From: Dongia sedimenti
Lineage (GTDB): Bacteria > Pseudomonadota > Alphaproteobacteria > Dongiales > Dongiaceae
Length of the DNA stretch: 64,000 nucleotides
Direction of reading: 5' to 3'
NCBI GenBank assembly: GCA_030715195.1
Contig: JAUYVI010000002.1
Coordinates: 434,001 to 498,000, forward strand
Made by a program: the position numbers and the translations under genes. Of the stretch, positions 37,579 to 48,609 are shown one piece after another. Positions within the stretch are counted from its first letter, which is position 1. Every line of letters begins with the position of its first letter. The notes beneath the pieces were generated by a model. The model searched no databases. It was not told the DNA's origin and saw only the letters and a list, made by a program, of their open reading frames with translations.

Positions 37579-37691
37579 GTCTGCGTCCGGTCTGAGTCCG
37601 GTCTGCGTCCCCCTCTGCGCCTGTCTGCGTCCCGTCTGCTTCGGCGTTCCGGCCCCGTAATTTTCGATTCTGTCTGCGTCTGGTCTGCGTT
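37579..37691. repeat. Phased direct repeats of GTCTGCGT upstream of recA
   Basis: GTCTGCGT occurs exactly at 37579, 37601, 37623, 37672 and 37683, with one-mismatch copies at 37590 and 37634 and a shifted CTCTGCGC near 37613. Most starts are about 11 bp apart, close to one DNA helix turn, so repeated contacts would face one side. No gene is convincing in 37451-38054, and the remaining 37692-37898 stretch holds nothing I recognise. Confidence 0.7.
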
Positions 37692-37898
37692 GCAGCGCAG
37701 CGGCGGCGATGCACGGGGCTTTTACGGATCGGCTGCTTTTGGGGGTCGATTTCTCTACCTAAGCGATTGATCTAGCCTATAAAAATTGCCGCACCCGACA
37801 CCGATGCGATTCCCGTCTGGTAAACCCCCGGTAAAAGTTCGGCGCAGGCCCGGGGCACGCAGACGAGGCTGCAAAGGCTGCGGTCCGGCGCGCGCGCT

Positions 37899-37927
37899 TG
37901 ACCGATACACACACTATAGTGTATTGT
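37899..37927 (+). promoter_or_regulatory. Candidate sigma-70 promoter with a 12-bp operator-like palindrome
   Basis: TTGACC (37899-37904) and TATTGT (37922-37927) are 17 bp apart. The perfect palindrome ACACTATAGTGT (37911-37922) fills the spacer and touches the -10 element, a common repressor position. The next plus-strand gene starts at 38055. Confidence 0.5.
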
Positions 37928-38054
37928 TGTCGAGACTACAAGTTGCGGCGGCAGAGGTTGCGGGCGCGCGCCGCGGCGCTCTACCTTCGCCACCAGGCCG
38001 GCGGCCCGCGACGGTCGGCCGGCGGCGCAAGAATGAGGACATCGCTTGTTGGGA

Positions 38055-38474
38055 ATGAAACGGAGAACGGGTCTGGCGGCCGCCCTGGTCGCGGCGGGGG
38101 CGATCGCCATCGGGTCGACCCTGGGGCCGGTCGGGGCGGCGGCCGAGGGCGTCAGCAAGGCCAAGGAACGGCTGGCGGCGGATCTGGAGCTGCTGACCGC
38201 CGGGCAGATGGAAGACAGCCCGATCGTGCCCAAGCACGACCGCAAGCGCACCGCGAAATGCCTGGCGCAGGCGCTGGTGGTCGACATCCCCGAGGAGGAC
38301 GCGGCCCGGCTCTCCGACATCTTCGAAGGCCGCGTCAGCAAGAGCGACCCGGTGCTGCAGAAGAAGTGGCTCACCATCGACGCCAAGACCGCACCGGCCA
38401 GGAATGCGCAGGTGCTCGCGCAGGTGGACAAGATGTGCCCGGATCTTGGGCCTTATGTGAAGCAGATGATGTGA
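38055..38474 (+). CDS. Secreted or periplasmic protein of unknown function
   Basis: A 139-residue protein with a signal peptide (MKRRTGLAAALVAAGAIAIG, cut near AAA at residue 32). The mature part is charged and mainly helical with two cysteines (AKCLAQ and KMCPD) that could pair. I do not recognise a family. The ATG at 38055 is better than the TTG at 38046. It converges with the restriction operon, ending four bases from the peptidase stop. Confidence 0.7.
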   Translation: MKRRTGLAAALVAAGAIAIGSTLGPVGAAAEGVSKAKERLAADLELLTAGQMEDSPIVPKHDRKRTAKCLAQALVVDIPEEDAARLSDIFEGRVSKSDPVLQKKWLTIDAKTAPARNAQVLAQVDKMCPDLGPYVKQMM

Positions 38475-38477
38475 GGG

Positions 38478-38810
38478 CTACGAACGCCGAAGCTCCAATT
38501 CGTAGGCGCGCCACTTCGGCACGTAGATCGACATGAGCGCTTTGAACAAACGGCCGTGATTTGGCAGGCGCAAATGCAGAAGCTCATGCACAATCACAAA
38601 ATCCTGAAATGTCGCATTGCGTTCACTGAGGTCATACGCGAGCGTGACAATTCCAGTTGTCGAGCAAGAACCCCATTTCCGGGTCATTTGCTGAACGCGG
38701 ACTATCTTCGGGTTTACGCGTAGCTTCACCGCCCAAGCCACGACACGTTGCTTTAGCTCTTGTGTCGGATAGGCACCTAGTCGCTTCGACATAGCCTTAC
38801 GCCGGTTCAT
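38478..38810 (-). CDS. YgjP-like zinc metallopeptidase domain protein (M48-like)
   Basis: A 110-residue protein with the zincin motif [12 protein letters not shown] and the upstream KWGSCSTTG block typical of YgjP/WSS1-like DUF45 peptidases, but about half the usual length (the N-terminal part is missing). Short forms like this are often the last gene of Type I restriction operons; their role there is unknown. The ATG overlaps the hsdR stop as ATGA. Confidence 0.82.
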   Translation of the reverse strand: MNRRKAMSKRLGAYPTQELKQRVVAWAVKLRVNPKIVRVQQMTRKWGSCSTTGIVTLAYDLSERNATFQDFVIVHELLHLRLPNHGRLFKALMSIYVPKWRAYELELRRS

Positions 38811-41749
38811 TGCTCAGTATCAGCAAGAATCTGCTTTATCACCAGATCTACAACTCGGGCTCGCCCCTCCTGCGACAAACCGAGCAGTGGCTTATAAAGA
38901 GCCGCCCGAAGCCGCCGCTGTTCGTCGGGATTGACCGCAGCATTGGGAAAACGACTTAGGGCGGTCTCGAGCTGTTGAGCGAGATCTTTGGCAGAAACAC
39001 CCGCCTCATAAAGAGCAGCATCTTCCTTGAGCGCCCAATATGCGCCAAAAGCTTGTGTAGATAAGCCACTTTCCTTAGCGGAACGAACTGCCTCTTCTTT
39101 CTCTTTTGCCAACGCCGCGATCTGATCCATGGCAGCCAGCCCAGTTGTCGTCCGATCCTGCAAATCCTTCAGGATGCGCTCGGCCCGGTCCTTGAGCGGC
39201 TGTAGCACCGGAGCCTGCTCAGGCTGGTCGTCCATCTCCTTCTGCAAACCGCGAACCAGATTGAACACCTTGCCCTCATCCGGACCGGATTCCCGGCGGA
39301 GCGACTCCAGCGTCTTCACGTCGAAGGTGACCGACTTGGTCAGGCGTCCAAGCCCATCCTGGGTGACGCTTTCCTCCACCAGTCGCCGAGTCTTGTAGGC
39401 GAGGTCCGCCACGTACCCGACGCGATCAGCATAGGCGTTGCGGACGGCCGCGTAGAGCTGCGCCAACCGCTTAAACGTCGCGATGTGGTCGCGTAGTTCC
39501 GGCGAGGGAGACAGAATCTCCCACAAAGCCTCAATTTCCTTGTAAGCCTCGAAGAACGCCTTCCGCGCCTCGGGATCGAGGAAGCGGCCATAGATCATCT
39601 TTTCGAGCCGCTCGTCGGCACTGCCCTCGCCGGCGACCTCCAGGTAGACGGTCTTGGCCTGCGCGATCTTGCTGAGGAAGTCCTTCAGCATGAGATCGAG
39701 ATCCTCGATCACACCGCTCACGTCGGAGCTGTCGAACTGCAGGGCCTTCTTCAACTCCCGCAAGACACCGACAAAGTCGACCACCAGACCGACCCGCTTC
39801 TGAACGCCGTTGGCGTCAACATACGGGCGGTTGACCCGCGCGATGGCCTGCAGCAGCACATGGTCGCGCATCGGCTTGTCGAGGTACATGCAATAGAGGA
39901 CGGGGGCGTCATAACCCGTCAACAGCTTGTCGGTGACGATGAGAATCTTTGGCTCTTCCGCCGGCTTCTTGAAGAGCAGGCGAACGTTGGTCTCCCGGTC
40001 CTCGCTCAACTGCACTTGAGCGACTAGGGGGCGCTCGATGATGTCGGCCGGATTCTCGGTATAGACCGCTTCGCTCCATTCCGCGGGCAGCAGTTTATCC
40101 AGCGCCTTCTTGTACTTGGCGCAGGCCTCGCGGTTGACGCCGACCAGAAAGGCTTTGTAACCCAGGGGTAACACGCGCTCCTTGAAGTGCTGTGCAACGA
40201 AGGCCGCAACCTTGTCGATCCTGTCATCGGCGGTCAGGAACGTGCGAAGTCCGACCGCGCGGTCCAGCACGCGGTTCAGTTCGTCGATATCGGTAATGGC
40301 ATCGGCGGCAGCAAGGTCGAAGAACTCTTTGTCCAGCCGATCCGCAGGCACCGTCATCTCGCTCGGTGCCATGGTGTGCCGGATCGGCAAGGTGGTCTCG
40401 TCTTCGATCGACTCCCGGATCGAATACTTGTCCAGGTAACCCTTGTCGTCGTCCGTGCCGAAGATCTTGAATGTTCCCTCGCCCTGCGCCGTCTTCGCAA
40501 TCGGCGTGCCGGTGAAGCCGATGATCGTCGCCTGTGGCACGGCCGCCATCAGATACGTCCCGAGGTCCTTGGCGACGGATCGGTGCGCCTCATCGATGAA
40601 GACGTAGATGTTGTCTCGGGTGCTGGCGTCCTTGTCGATCCCCTCGAACTTGTGGATCATGGAGATGATCAAGCCACGGAAATCGGCCCGGAGCAGATCG
40701 CGGATCTTTTCCTTGGAATTAGCCCGCTCGATCGGAATAGCCTGCTGCTGCATTTCACCGAGCAGCCTCTCGACCCAGCCCTTGAGCTGACCCTCCAGCT
40801 CGGTGCGGTCGACCACCAGGATGACGGTCGCATTGCTGAACCGCATCTTGTCTTCCAGAATGAGGCGCGCCGCCGTCAGCAGGGTAAAGGTCTTGCCCGA
40901 ACCCTGCGTGTGCCAGACCAGGCCGCGCTTCTTGGACGAGTCGGCGCAGCGCGCGACGACCTTGTCGATCGCGATGCGCTGATGCTCGCGCAGGACGGAT
41001 TTCCGCGTTTCGCCGTCCTCGACATAAAACAGGATCCAGTCGCGCAAAGTGCGCAGGAACTCGCTCGGCTCGAAGAAGGCCTGGACCGCGAATTTGTAAG
41101 TTTCCTCCGGCTCCCGCTTCCAACGCGCCATGTACCGGCGGTTGGCGTTCCAGGTCACGCCATACCAGTAGTCGATGAGATGCGTGACGTTGAAGAGCTG
41201 CGGCGCACCGATCAACTCGGGCGTCTCTTTCTCGTACCGTTTGAGCTGGGTCACGCCCCGATCGATGGCGCCGCCATCCTTCGGGTTCTTGTGCTCGACG
41301 ATGCAGACTGGGACGCCATTGACGACGAACATCACGTCGGCGCGGTTGCCTTTGCGCGCCGGCGGCTTCAGGCGCCATTCCCAGGTCACCTGAAGCACAT
41401 TCTCGCCGGGGCGATCGAAGTCGATGAGCTGCACGGGGCGGTGGCGCTTCTCGGCCTCGTCGTACCATTGCCGCTCGCCGCGCAGCCAGGCCAAGGTCTC
41501 CCGATTGCCCTCGATCGTGGGCGGAATCGCCTCCAGCTTCTCCATCACCTGCCGGATGGCGTCAGCCGTCATCCACGGATTGAACTTAGCAAGCGCCGCC
41601 TCCAACTCGTCGCGCAGCAGCATACCGGACTCGCCGCCGCGCTTCTGCTTGGCGACCTCGGGCGCGATAGGCGTCCAGCCGATGGCGGCGGCGTGCGCAA
41701 CCATGGGGAACTGGACGGTGCCGGCCTCGCTGATCTTCATCTCGCTCAT
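38807..41749 (-). CDS. hsdR: Type I restriction enzyme, R subunit
   Basis: A 980-residue restriction/translocase subunit. The N-terminal nuclease has a PD-ExK site (D138, then E152 and K154 in CIVEHKNP). The SF2 motor follows, with Walker A TQGSGKT (281-287) and the DEAH box at 386-389. The C-terminal third is helical and should dock on HsdM. It makes double-strand breaks far from unmodified target sites after ATP-driven translocation. It overlaps hsdS upstream and the peptidase gene downstream by ATGA junctions. Confidence 0.95.
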   Translation of the reverse strand: MSEMKISEAGTVQFPMVAHAAAIGWTPIAPEVAKQKRGGESGMLLRDELEAALAKFNPWMTADAIRQVMEKLEAIPPTIEGNRETLAWLRGERQWYDEAEKRHRPVQLIDFDRPGENVLQVTWEWRLKPPARKGNRADVMFVVNGVPVCIVEHKNPKDGGAIDRGVTQLKRYEKETPELIGAPQLFNVTHLIDYWYGVTWNANRRYMARWKREPEETYKFAVQAFFEPSEFLRTLRDWILFYVEDGETRKSVLREHQRIAIDKVVARCADSSKKRGLVWHTQGSGKTFTLLTAARLILEDKMRFSNATVILVVDRTELEGQLKGWVERLLGEMQQQAIPIERANSKEKIRDLLRADFRGLIISMIHKFEGIDKDASTRDNIYVFIDEAHRSVAKDLGTYLMAAVPQATIIGFTGTPIAKTAQGEGTFKIFGTDDDKGYLDKYSIRESIEDETTLPIRHTMAPSEMTVPADRLDKEFFDLAAADAITDIDELNRVLDRAVGLRTFLTADDRIDKVAAFVAQHFKERVLPLGYKAFLVGVNREACAKYKKALDKLLPAEWSEAVYTENPADIIERPLVAQVQLSEDRETNVRLLFKKPAEEPKILIVTDKLLTGYDAPVLYCMYLDKPMRDHVLLQAIARVNRPYVDANGVQKRVGLVVDFVGVLRELKKALQFDSSDVSGVIEDLDLMLKDFLSKIAQAKTVYLEVAGEGSADERLEKMIYGRFLDPEARKAFFEAYKEIEALWEILSPSPELRDHIATFKRLAQLYAAVRNAYADRVGYVADLAYKTRRLVEESVTQDGLGRLTKSVTFDVKTLESLRRESGPDEGKVFNLVRGLQKEMDDQPEQAPVLQPLKDRAERILKDLQDRTTTGLAAMDQIAALAKEKEEAVRSAKESGLSTQAFGAYWALKEDAALYEAGVSAKDLAQQLETALSRFPNAAVNPDEQRRLRAALYKPLLGLSQEGRARVVDLVIKQILADTEQ

Positions 41750-42995
41750 GCCGCGGGGCCCGCCGCCGACTTGGCATCGAGCGCCGAGAGATCGAGATCG
41801 GCCAGGCGGATTTCTCCGGTCATCAGCTTGTGCAAAATCGTCTTGAACAGCTCGTCGAGGACTGCGCGCTTCGTTCGGTGCAGATCGATCTTGCGATCGA
41901 TGGCATCAAGAACGGCGACGATCTCGCGCTGCTCGTCGAGGGATGGTGGAAACGGTATCAAGAGGGATCGCAAGAATGCGCAGGTGAGCGCTCCCTTTGT
42001 GCTGCCTCCTCCTACCCCGACTTGCCTGAGGTAGTCGTACTTAGTCTCAAGATACCCGCGGACGAACGAAGGATCCGCCTTGCCTAGGTCCGTCGCAACG
42101 TAGGCAATATGTTGGTTTACGGCTGCTCGCATCCGAAGGACTGCACAATGCCCTAGGGTCTTCCCTTGGCCGGTGATTGCAATGAGGATTGCCCCTGGCT
42201 CTATGATCGGAAGATGACAGTCTCGAAGGGCGAGCGGCGTCACGAATTGATCGGCGGCGACGATATCGCGGTCGTAAACTTTGGCGCTTGTCAGCCAAGG
42301 AAAATCGCCGCCTTTCCAGTATCCGTGGATTGTTTTCTTTGGTGTTGAGCCGTTACCCACGCGCCCAAGAGAACCAAGCGACACGACGTCCCAGCTCTCC
42401 GGCACTGGCCCGATCTCGGTTTCTTTCTGCGGCGCGCCGCGCAGACCCTTCGTGAAAAGTGCCCGCATCGCTGCACGCTTGAGTCTCGTGCCAGCCTCGA
42501 TCGCAGTCTCATTCGCAGTTACTGCCTCATGAACTACCCATAGGAACCGCGCGATCTTAATCTGCTCGTCTGGTTCGTGTGCCGGTAGTTCGAACTCGCT
42601 GATGTGGTTCCATGATGTGCGCGGATGCTGAACTCCTGTCGTGCCCGAAACGGCATACTTCACGAAGCTGGGTGAATGGACCACCCCCAAGAGGAAGCGC
42701 GGGTCGACGCCTTCCTTCGGCCTAAGCACAAGTAGCTCCGTTGTGCAAATTCCCGAGTCGAAAGCAAGAACGGCCTTGTCGAGATATGGACGGAGCTTTC
42801 CATAAAGCACGTCCCCCGACTGGAAAGCGAATTTCGAACTCTGCACTTCGGTGGCTGCCCCTTCACGAATCCGGGTGAATCGACCCGGAGCGATGTGTTC
42901 GAGCCCAACATATGTCCCGTCATCGAAACTTGCCGGATCGACTTGCACACCAACGAAATCGCACAGATCGGACAGCCGAATGCTCGCTTCCAACA

Positions 42996-42996
<1 letters not shown>
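41746..42996 (-). CDS. hsdS: Type I restriction enzyme, specificity subunit
   Basis: A 416-residue protein with two target-recognition domains separated by a helical spacer (residues about 155-195) and a second helical region at the C-terminus. The second domain has the typical [20 protein letters not shown] and [10 protein letters not shown]-like ends. It determines the methylation/restriction site, which cannot be predicted here. The gene is lower in GC and codon polish than its neighbours, as is common for hsdS. It shares one base with the hsdM stop. Confidence 0.93.
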
Positions 42997-44828
<1,832 letters not shown>

Positions 44829-44964
44829 GTTTGTTATATGACATTCCAGATAGTCGGCATGCAAGGGCGAAAAGAATAGTAATTTGAGCGAAAAAAGGCT
44901 TTTTTAGGCTTGAACCCCTAAAACGCAACCCTACTTCTCGAGGAGGTGAGAAGGAGAACTGATC

Positions 44965-45411
44965 ATGGGCACGATGCAGACCATCGAAATCGACTTTGAC
45001 GTTTATAAGCGGATTGAAATGGAAAGGCGCAGTTTCGTCGAACCGCAGAACGCAGCGCTGAGGCGCTTGCTGAAGATCGACGACGACGACGAGGCCACGG
45101 GACCAAGTGTCGGCATTGGTCGGTCGTGGTCGAGTAAGGGCGTGACTCTGCCGCACGGCACCGAGCTTCGGATGGAGTATAATGGGCGCCTCTATACAGG
45201 CCAGATTCAGGATGGCACCTGGGCTGTCGAGGGTAAGTCTTTCAAGAGCCCGTCTGCGGCTGCCGGTGGTGTTGCCCTCACGAAGGGCGGAAAACGGACG
45301 AACCTGGATGGATGGATCTACTGGCAGGTGAAGCGTCCTGGAGAGAAAAACTGGACGCTTATCAGCCAACTGCGCCCTCAGCCATCAATTTTACGTTTGG
45401 AGGACCTTTGA
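44965..45411 (+). CDS. Ribbon-helix-helix-like/RAMA-DUF2924-like small protein
   Basis: A 148-residue protein. Residues 1-35 (TIEIDFDVYKRIEMERR and the following helix) look like a ribbon-helix-helix or SeqA-N-type DNA-binding segment. The C-terminal 90 residues (MEYNGRLYTGQIQDGTW, FKSPSAAAGGVAL, GWIYWQVKRPGE) resemble RAMA/DUF2924 domains found beside modification enzymes. AAGGAG lies eight bases before the ATG. It is divergent from hsdM and could regulate or assist the restriction system; this is inferred from position and fold only. Confidence 0.65.
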   Translation: MGTMQTIEIDFDVYKRIEMERRSFVEPQNAALRRLLKIDDDDEATGPSVGIGRSWSSKGVTLPHGTELRMEYNGRLYTGQIQDGTWAVEGKSFKSPSAAAGGVALTKGGKRTNLDGWIYWQVKRPGEKNWTLISQLRPQPSILRLEDL

Positions 45412-45614
45412 TGGCCGACCCCGCACTCGACCCCGCGATGATGGCGAAGCTGGCTTCCGCGCTCTCGTTCATCTGCGGGGCCGATCATCCGTGCACGGTC
45501 GCGCTGAAGAAGGCCGCCGAGAGCGGGGCCGCCGCGGATGCCAAGAAGGCGCATGCGCTGTTCAAGAAGCTCGAGCACAGCAAGCGGGCGGCGGCGTTGA
45601 ATATGCTGCGGTAA
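45411..45614 (+). CDS. Small conserved-looking protein of unknown function
   Basis: A 67-residue, mostly helical, alanine-rich protein with two cysteines (FICGADHPC). GGAGG precedes the ATG, which shares one base with the stop of the RAMA-like gene (TGATG), so the two are co-translated. I do not recognise the family. The longer frame upstream is a shadow of the preceding gene. Confidence 0.65.
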   Translation: MADPALDPAMMAKLASALSFICGADHPCTVALKKAAESGAAADAKKAHALFKKLEHSKRAAALNMLR

Positions 45615-45639
45615 TGCGGCGGCGGCGGCGTAGAGAGTC

Positions 45640-45868
45640 TTTGATGGCGCGCTGACGCGCGCGACCCCTCACCCTAGCCCCCGGATCAAGTCCGGGGGCG
45701 GTGCCTCACTCTCCCTCAAGGGGCGAGGGGAGTGTTTGATGGCGCGCTGGGGCGCGCGACCCCTCACCCCATCCCTCTCCCACAAGGGGAGAGGGGGGAC
45801 CTCGTGACGGGCTGCGCCCGTCGAGTCCTTAGCGACCTCGTGACGGCCTATGGCCGTCGACTCCTTAG
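45640..45868. repeat. REP-like palindrome cluster
   Basis: Two copies of TTTGATGGCGCGCT followed by a CGCGCGACCCCTCACCC block start at 45640 and 45735. Stems include CCCCCGGA/TCCGGGGG (45678-45698) and CCCTCTCCC/GGGGAGAGGG (45773-45795). Two 35-base units (45798-45832 and 45834-45868) carry the hairpins GACGGGC/GCCCGTC and GACGGCC/GGCCGTC, in which the changed base is compensated. The second unit contains the stop and last codons of the channel gene. The 233-bp gap holds no gene. Confidence 0.75.
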
Positions 45869-46717
45869 GTAGATGAACCAGTACATGCCGGCGACCAGGG
45901 CGCCGCCGCCGATCATGTTGCCGAGGGTGACGGCGGCGAGGTTCGCGAGGGCGTTGGCGAGGCTGAGCGTGGGGGAGTCGGTGGGGAGCTTGGCGATCTG
46001 CTGCCAGAAGGCGTCGGGGGCGAAGCTCTGGATCAGCAGGGCTTCGGGCAGGTAGTACATGTTGGCGATCGAGTGCTCGAAGCCGGCGGCGACGAAGGCG
46101 GCGATCGGCAGCACGATCACCAGCACCTTGTCGGCCGCACTCCGGGCGGCGAAGCAGGCCCAGACCGCCATGCAGACCAGCACGTTGCAGAGCACGCCCA
46201 GGAGCAGCGCCTGCAGGAAGGGCTCGGCGGATTTCGCGTTGGCGATGGCGAGTGCCGCGAGGCCGACCTTGGCGCCGCCGAAGAGATAATGCCCGGCGCC
46301 GAAGGTGAGCAAAGCGGTGCCGAGCGCGCCCACCAGGTTGCCGAGATAGACCAGCGCCCAGGCCTTCAGCATCTTGGGGAGGCCGAGCTTGCCGCTGGCC
46401 CAGGCCATCACCATCAGCACGTCGCCGGTGAAGAGCTCGGCCCCGCCCACCACGACCAGGATCAGGCCCAATGAGAAGCTGAGGCCGATCAGCAGGCGCG
46501 CGACGCCGAAGGGCAGCGTCGCGCTGTCGGCCGCGACCACGGTCGAGAAGATCGCGCCGAAGGCGATGAAGGCGCCGGCCATGACGGCGAGCGCCAGCAT
46601 CTTCCAGGGGTCGAGTGCGGCTTTCGCGACGCCGGCGGATTCGGCGCGGTCCGCCATCTCGGGCGGGAGGCGGGCGTCGAGGCTTGGTGGTGGTGGTGGT
46701 GATTCGGTCTGAGACAT
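45848..46717 (-). CDS. Formate/nitrite transporter (FNT) family channel
   Basis: A 289-residue membrane protein with six helices and the FNT half-repeats FGAIFSTVVAADSATLPFG and FEHSIANMYYLPEAL. FNT pentamers pass formate, nitrite, hydrosulfide or other small acids. The hydrophilic N-terminus is proline-rich. Its last codons overlap a REP-like unit. The response regulator gene upstream on the same strand carries an FNR-type box, suggesting a link to low oxygen. Confidence 0.9.
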   Translation of the reverse strand: MSQTESPPPPPSLDARLPPEMADRAESAGVAKAALDPWKMLALAVMAGAFIAFGAIFSTVVAADSATLPFGVARLLIGLSFSLGLILVVVGGAELFTGDVLMVMAWASGKLGLPKMLKAWALVYLGNLVGALGTALLTFGAGHYLFGGAKVGLAALAIANAKSAEPFLQALLLGVLCNVLVCMAVWACFAARSAADKVLVIVLPIAAFVAAGFEHSIANMYYLPEALLIQSFAPDAFWQQIAKLPTDSPTLSLANALANLAAVTLGNMIGGGALVAGMYWFIYLRSRRP

Positions 46718-46741
46718 CGCGACGGCTCCCCCCGTTCGAGT

Positions 46742-46826
46742 CTTTGATGGCGCGCGTGCTCGCGCGCCCCCTCCTTCACCTCCCCCATTAAGGGGGAGGG
46801 AAATGGTGAGGCGGACTCGTCCGCCG
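46742..46826. repeat. REP-like hairpins between the response regulator and channel genes
   Basis: The GAGTCTTTGATGGCGCGC block seen at 45635 recurs at about 46738. It is followed by the stem CCTCCCCC/GGGGGAGG (46779-46799) and the near-perfect palindrome GGCGGAC-TC-GTCCGCC (46810-46825), seven bases after the regulator stop. These probably end or stabilise the regulator mRNA. Confidence 0.65.
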
Positions 46827-46831
46827 CTATT

Positions 46832-47308
46832 CTAATGGAGGGTGATGCCGTAGGTGAGGGCTTTGGCGACGGAGTCTTCCAGGAGGGCGCGGCCGAAGGG
46901 TTTGTGGAGGACGCTGACGGCGCCGAGCTGGGCCGCGGCGGCCATGCCGCTTTCGCAATCGACGGTCTTCTCGCCGAACTCGCCTTCGTCGATATGCTCG
47001 CCGGAGATCACGATCACCGGGATGTCGAGCCCGCAGTCGCGCAGCCAGTTCATCAGGTCGATGCCGTCCATGCCGGGCATCTGCACGTCGGTGACGATCA
47101 CGTCGGGGTGCTGCTCGTTGATCGCCACGGCCGCCACCTCGCCGCTGTCGGCGCAGGTCACGTCGTAGCCGCGCTGCGCCAGGCAGCGCGCGATGGTCTC
47201 GCAGAAGGCGTGGTCGTCATCGACCACCAGGATGCTCGGGCGCTTTTCCTCGCCGGCGGTGACCGCCTGCTCGAGTGCGCTCCACTTGACGGATTCGATC
47301 TTGGCCAT
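46832..47308 (-). CDS. Stand-alone response regulator receiver protein
   Basis: A 158-residue protein with one receiver domain (residues about 24-150). ILVVDDDHAF gives the acidic pocket, VIVTDVQMPGMDG the phosphoacceptor D74, and SVLHKPFGRALL the conserved lysine. There is no output domain. A 30-residue insert (GEHIDEGEFGEKTVDCESGM) lengthens the alpha4 region, which may alter partner choice. No kinase is adjacent on this strand. An FNR/FixK-type box lies about 70 bases upstream of the start. Confidence 0.88.
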   Translation of the reverse strand: MAKIESVKWSALEQAVTAGEEKRPSILVVDDDHAFCETIARCLAQRGYDVTCADSGEVAAVAINEQHPDVIVTDVQMPGMDGIDLMNWLRDCGLDIPVIVISGEHIDEGEFGEKTVDCESGMAAAAQLGAVSVLHKPFGRALLEDSVAKALTYGITLH

Positions 47309-47377
47309 GGTCCCTCTCCTGACTTTCCCATCCCCGTGGTTCCGGGGTTGATCTTCGCAGGCGGCGCTCCGGTCTCA

Positions 47378-47391
47378 TTGACCCAGGTCAA
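47378..47391. promoter_or_regulatory. FNR/FixK-type box upstream of the response regulator gene
   Basis: TTGACCCAGGTCAA (plus strand) is a perfect inverted repeat fitting TTGAY-N4-RTCAA, the site of FNR, Anr, Dnr and FixK proteins. It is 70-83 bases upstream of the regulator start at 47308, a usual activation distance. No other gene start is as close. Confidence 0.6.
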
Positions 47392-47525
47392 GTATTCTTT
47401 GAGGTCGCGCCGCCGTCATGGACAGGGATAGGCCCAACTTCTGAACAGAATATGAAAATAGGCCGTGATAGGGGGTTTTCCGGATGTGCGCCGCTGCGGA
47501 TTCCGGGGCCGGTACGGGGAAATGC

Positions 47526-48503
47526 CTATTTCTCGCGGCGGTCGGAGAGGGTGACGCCGAGGGCGGCCAGCATGACGCAGGCGACCGCCACCACCATGCG
47601 GGGTCCCGCCGGCTGGCTGAGCAGGACGACGCCGATCAGGGCGCCGACGGCCGGCTCCAGGGTCACCAGGATGCCGTAGGTGCGGGCCGACATGCTCTGC
47701 AGGGCGCGGAACTCCAGCACCAGCGGCAGCACCGTGCCGAGCAGCGAGACGCCGAGCGCGCCGGCGAGATCGGCCAGACCCGCCGCGGCGATGCTGCCTT
47801 CGCCGAGCGCGACCGGGAGCAGCAGGATCGCCGAGACCCACATGGCGAGCGCCAGGCCGGCATTGCCGGGGAAGACCGCGCCGGTCTTCTTGCTCAAGGG
47901 GACGAAGGCGGCCCAGGCCAAAGCGGTGATCGCGGCGTAGAGGAGACCGAGCGGATCGATACCGCCCTGCTCCAAGGAGGCGCCGATATCCGGGGTCAGC
48001 AGCGCGACGCCGAGTGCCGCGATGCCGATCCACAGGAAATGCACCAGGCGCCGCGAGGTCGCGACCGCGAGGCCGAGCGGCCCCAGGAAGGCGACGGTCG
48101 AGGCGATGCCGAGGGGGATCCGCTCCAGCGCCAGGAAGAAGGGCAGCACCAGGGCCACATCGACCAGGCCAAAGGCGAGGATCAGCAGCGCATGGCGGCG
48201 CAGCAGCCGGCCCAATTGCGGGAACAGCGCGCGGGGCTTGGTCATCACGGTCAAGGCGACGGCGGAGAACAGCGAGCTCGCGAAGGCGGTGCCGCCCGGG
48301 CCGAGGCTGGAGAACAGCACGGTCGCCAGGGCGGCGCCGAGCTGCACGCAGACGATCGCCAGCAGCATGAGGGCGGTCGGCGGCAGCCGGTGGAGGCCGC
48401 CGGCCGCCATGCTGCCAGGCGTCATGTTGCCCGGCCTCGGGGCGGCGCCGGTCTCAGGCTTCGGGCCGAGGCCGGTGTTGGGCTGGGCGATGGCGGCGTG
48501 CAT
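47526..48503 (-). CDS. EamA/RhtA-like inner-membrane exporter
   Basis: A 325-residue DMT-superfamily protein with about ten helices. FGLVDVALVLPFFLALERIPLG-type spacing and the C-terminal TYGILVTLEPAVGALIG block match RhtA, the threonine/homoserine exporter. The substrate is not certain. The ATG at 48503 has GGAAGGGGA upstream. An extended N-terminus from 48548 is possible but unlikely. It diverges from the binding-domain kinase gene at 48610. Confidence 0.85.
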   Translation of the reverse strand: MHAAIAQPNTGLGPKPETGAAPRPGNMTPGSMAAGGLHRLPPTALMLLAIVCVQLGAALATVLFSSLGPGGTAFASSLFSAVALTVMTKPRALFPQLGRLLRRHALLILAFGLVDVALVLPFFLALERIPLGIASTVAFLGPLGLAVATSRRLVHFLWIGIAALGVALLTPDIGASLEQGGIDPLGLLYAAITALAWAAFVPLSKKTGAVFPGNAGLALAMWVSAILLLPVALGEGSIAAAGLADLAGALGVSLLGTVLPLVLEFRALQSMSARTYGILVTLEPAVGALIGVVLLSQPAGPRMVVAVACVMLAALGVTLSDRREK

Positions 48504-48609
48504 GTTCGGGTCCCCTTCCCGCCCCGGCATTGTTCCCGGGCCGCGCATTGAAAACCCGCGGCCCGGGCTTGGTCAATCGCCGGGTTGGGGCTAGACTCCG
48601 GTCTCTGCT

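Noticed and set aside
37510-37770. An 86-codon frame over the recA upstream region
   Set aside because: It runs through the SOS boxes and the GTCTGCGT repeats, with no ribosome binding site or domain.
47378-47391. Reading TTGACC here as a -35 promoter element
   Set aside because: No -10-like hexamer lies at suitable spacing on either strand, while the perfect inverted symmetry fits an FNR-type site better.
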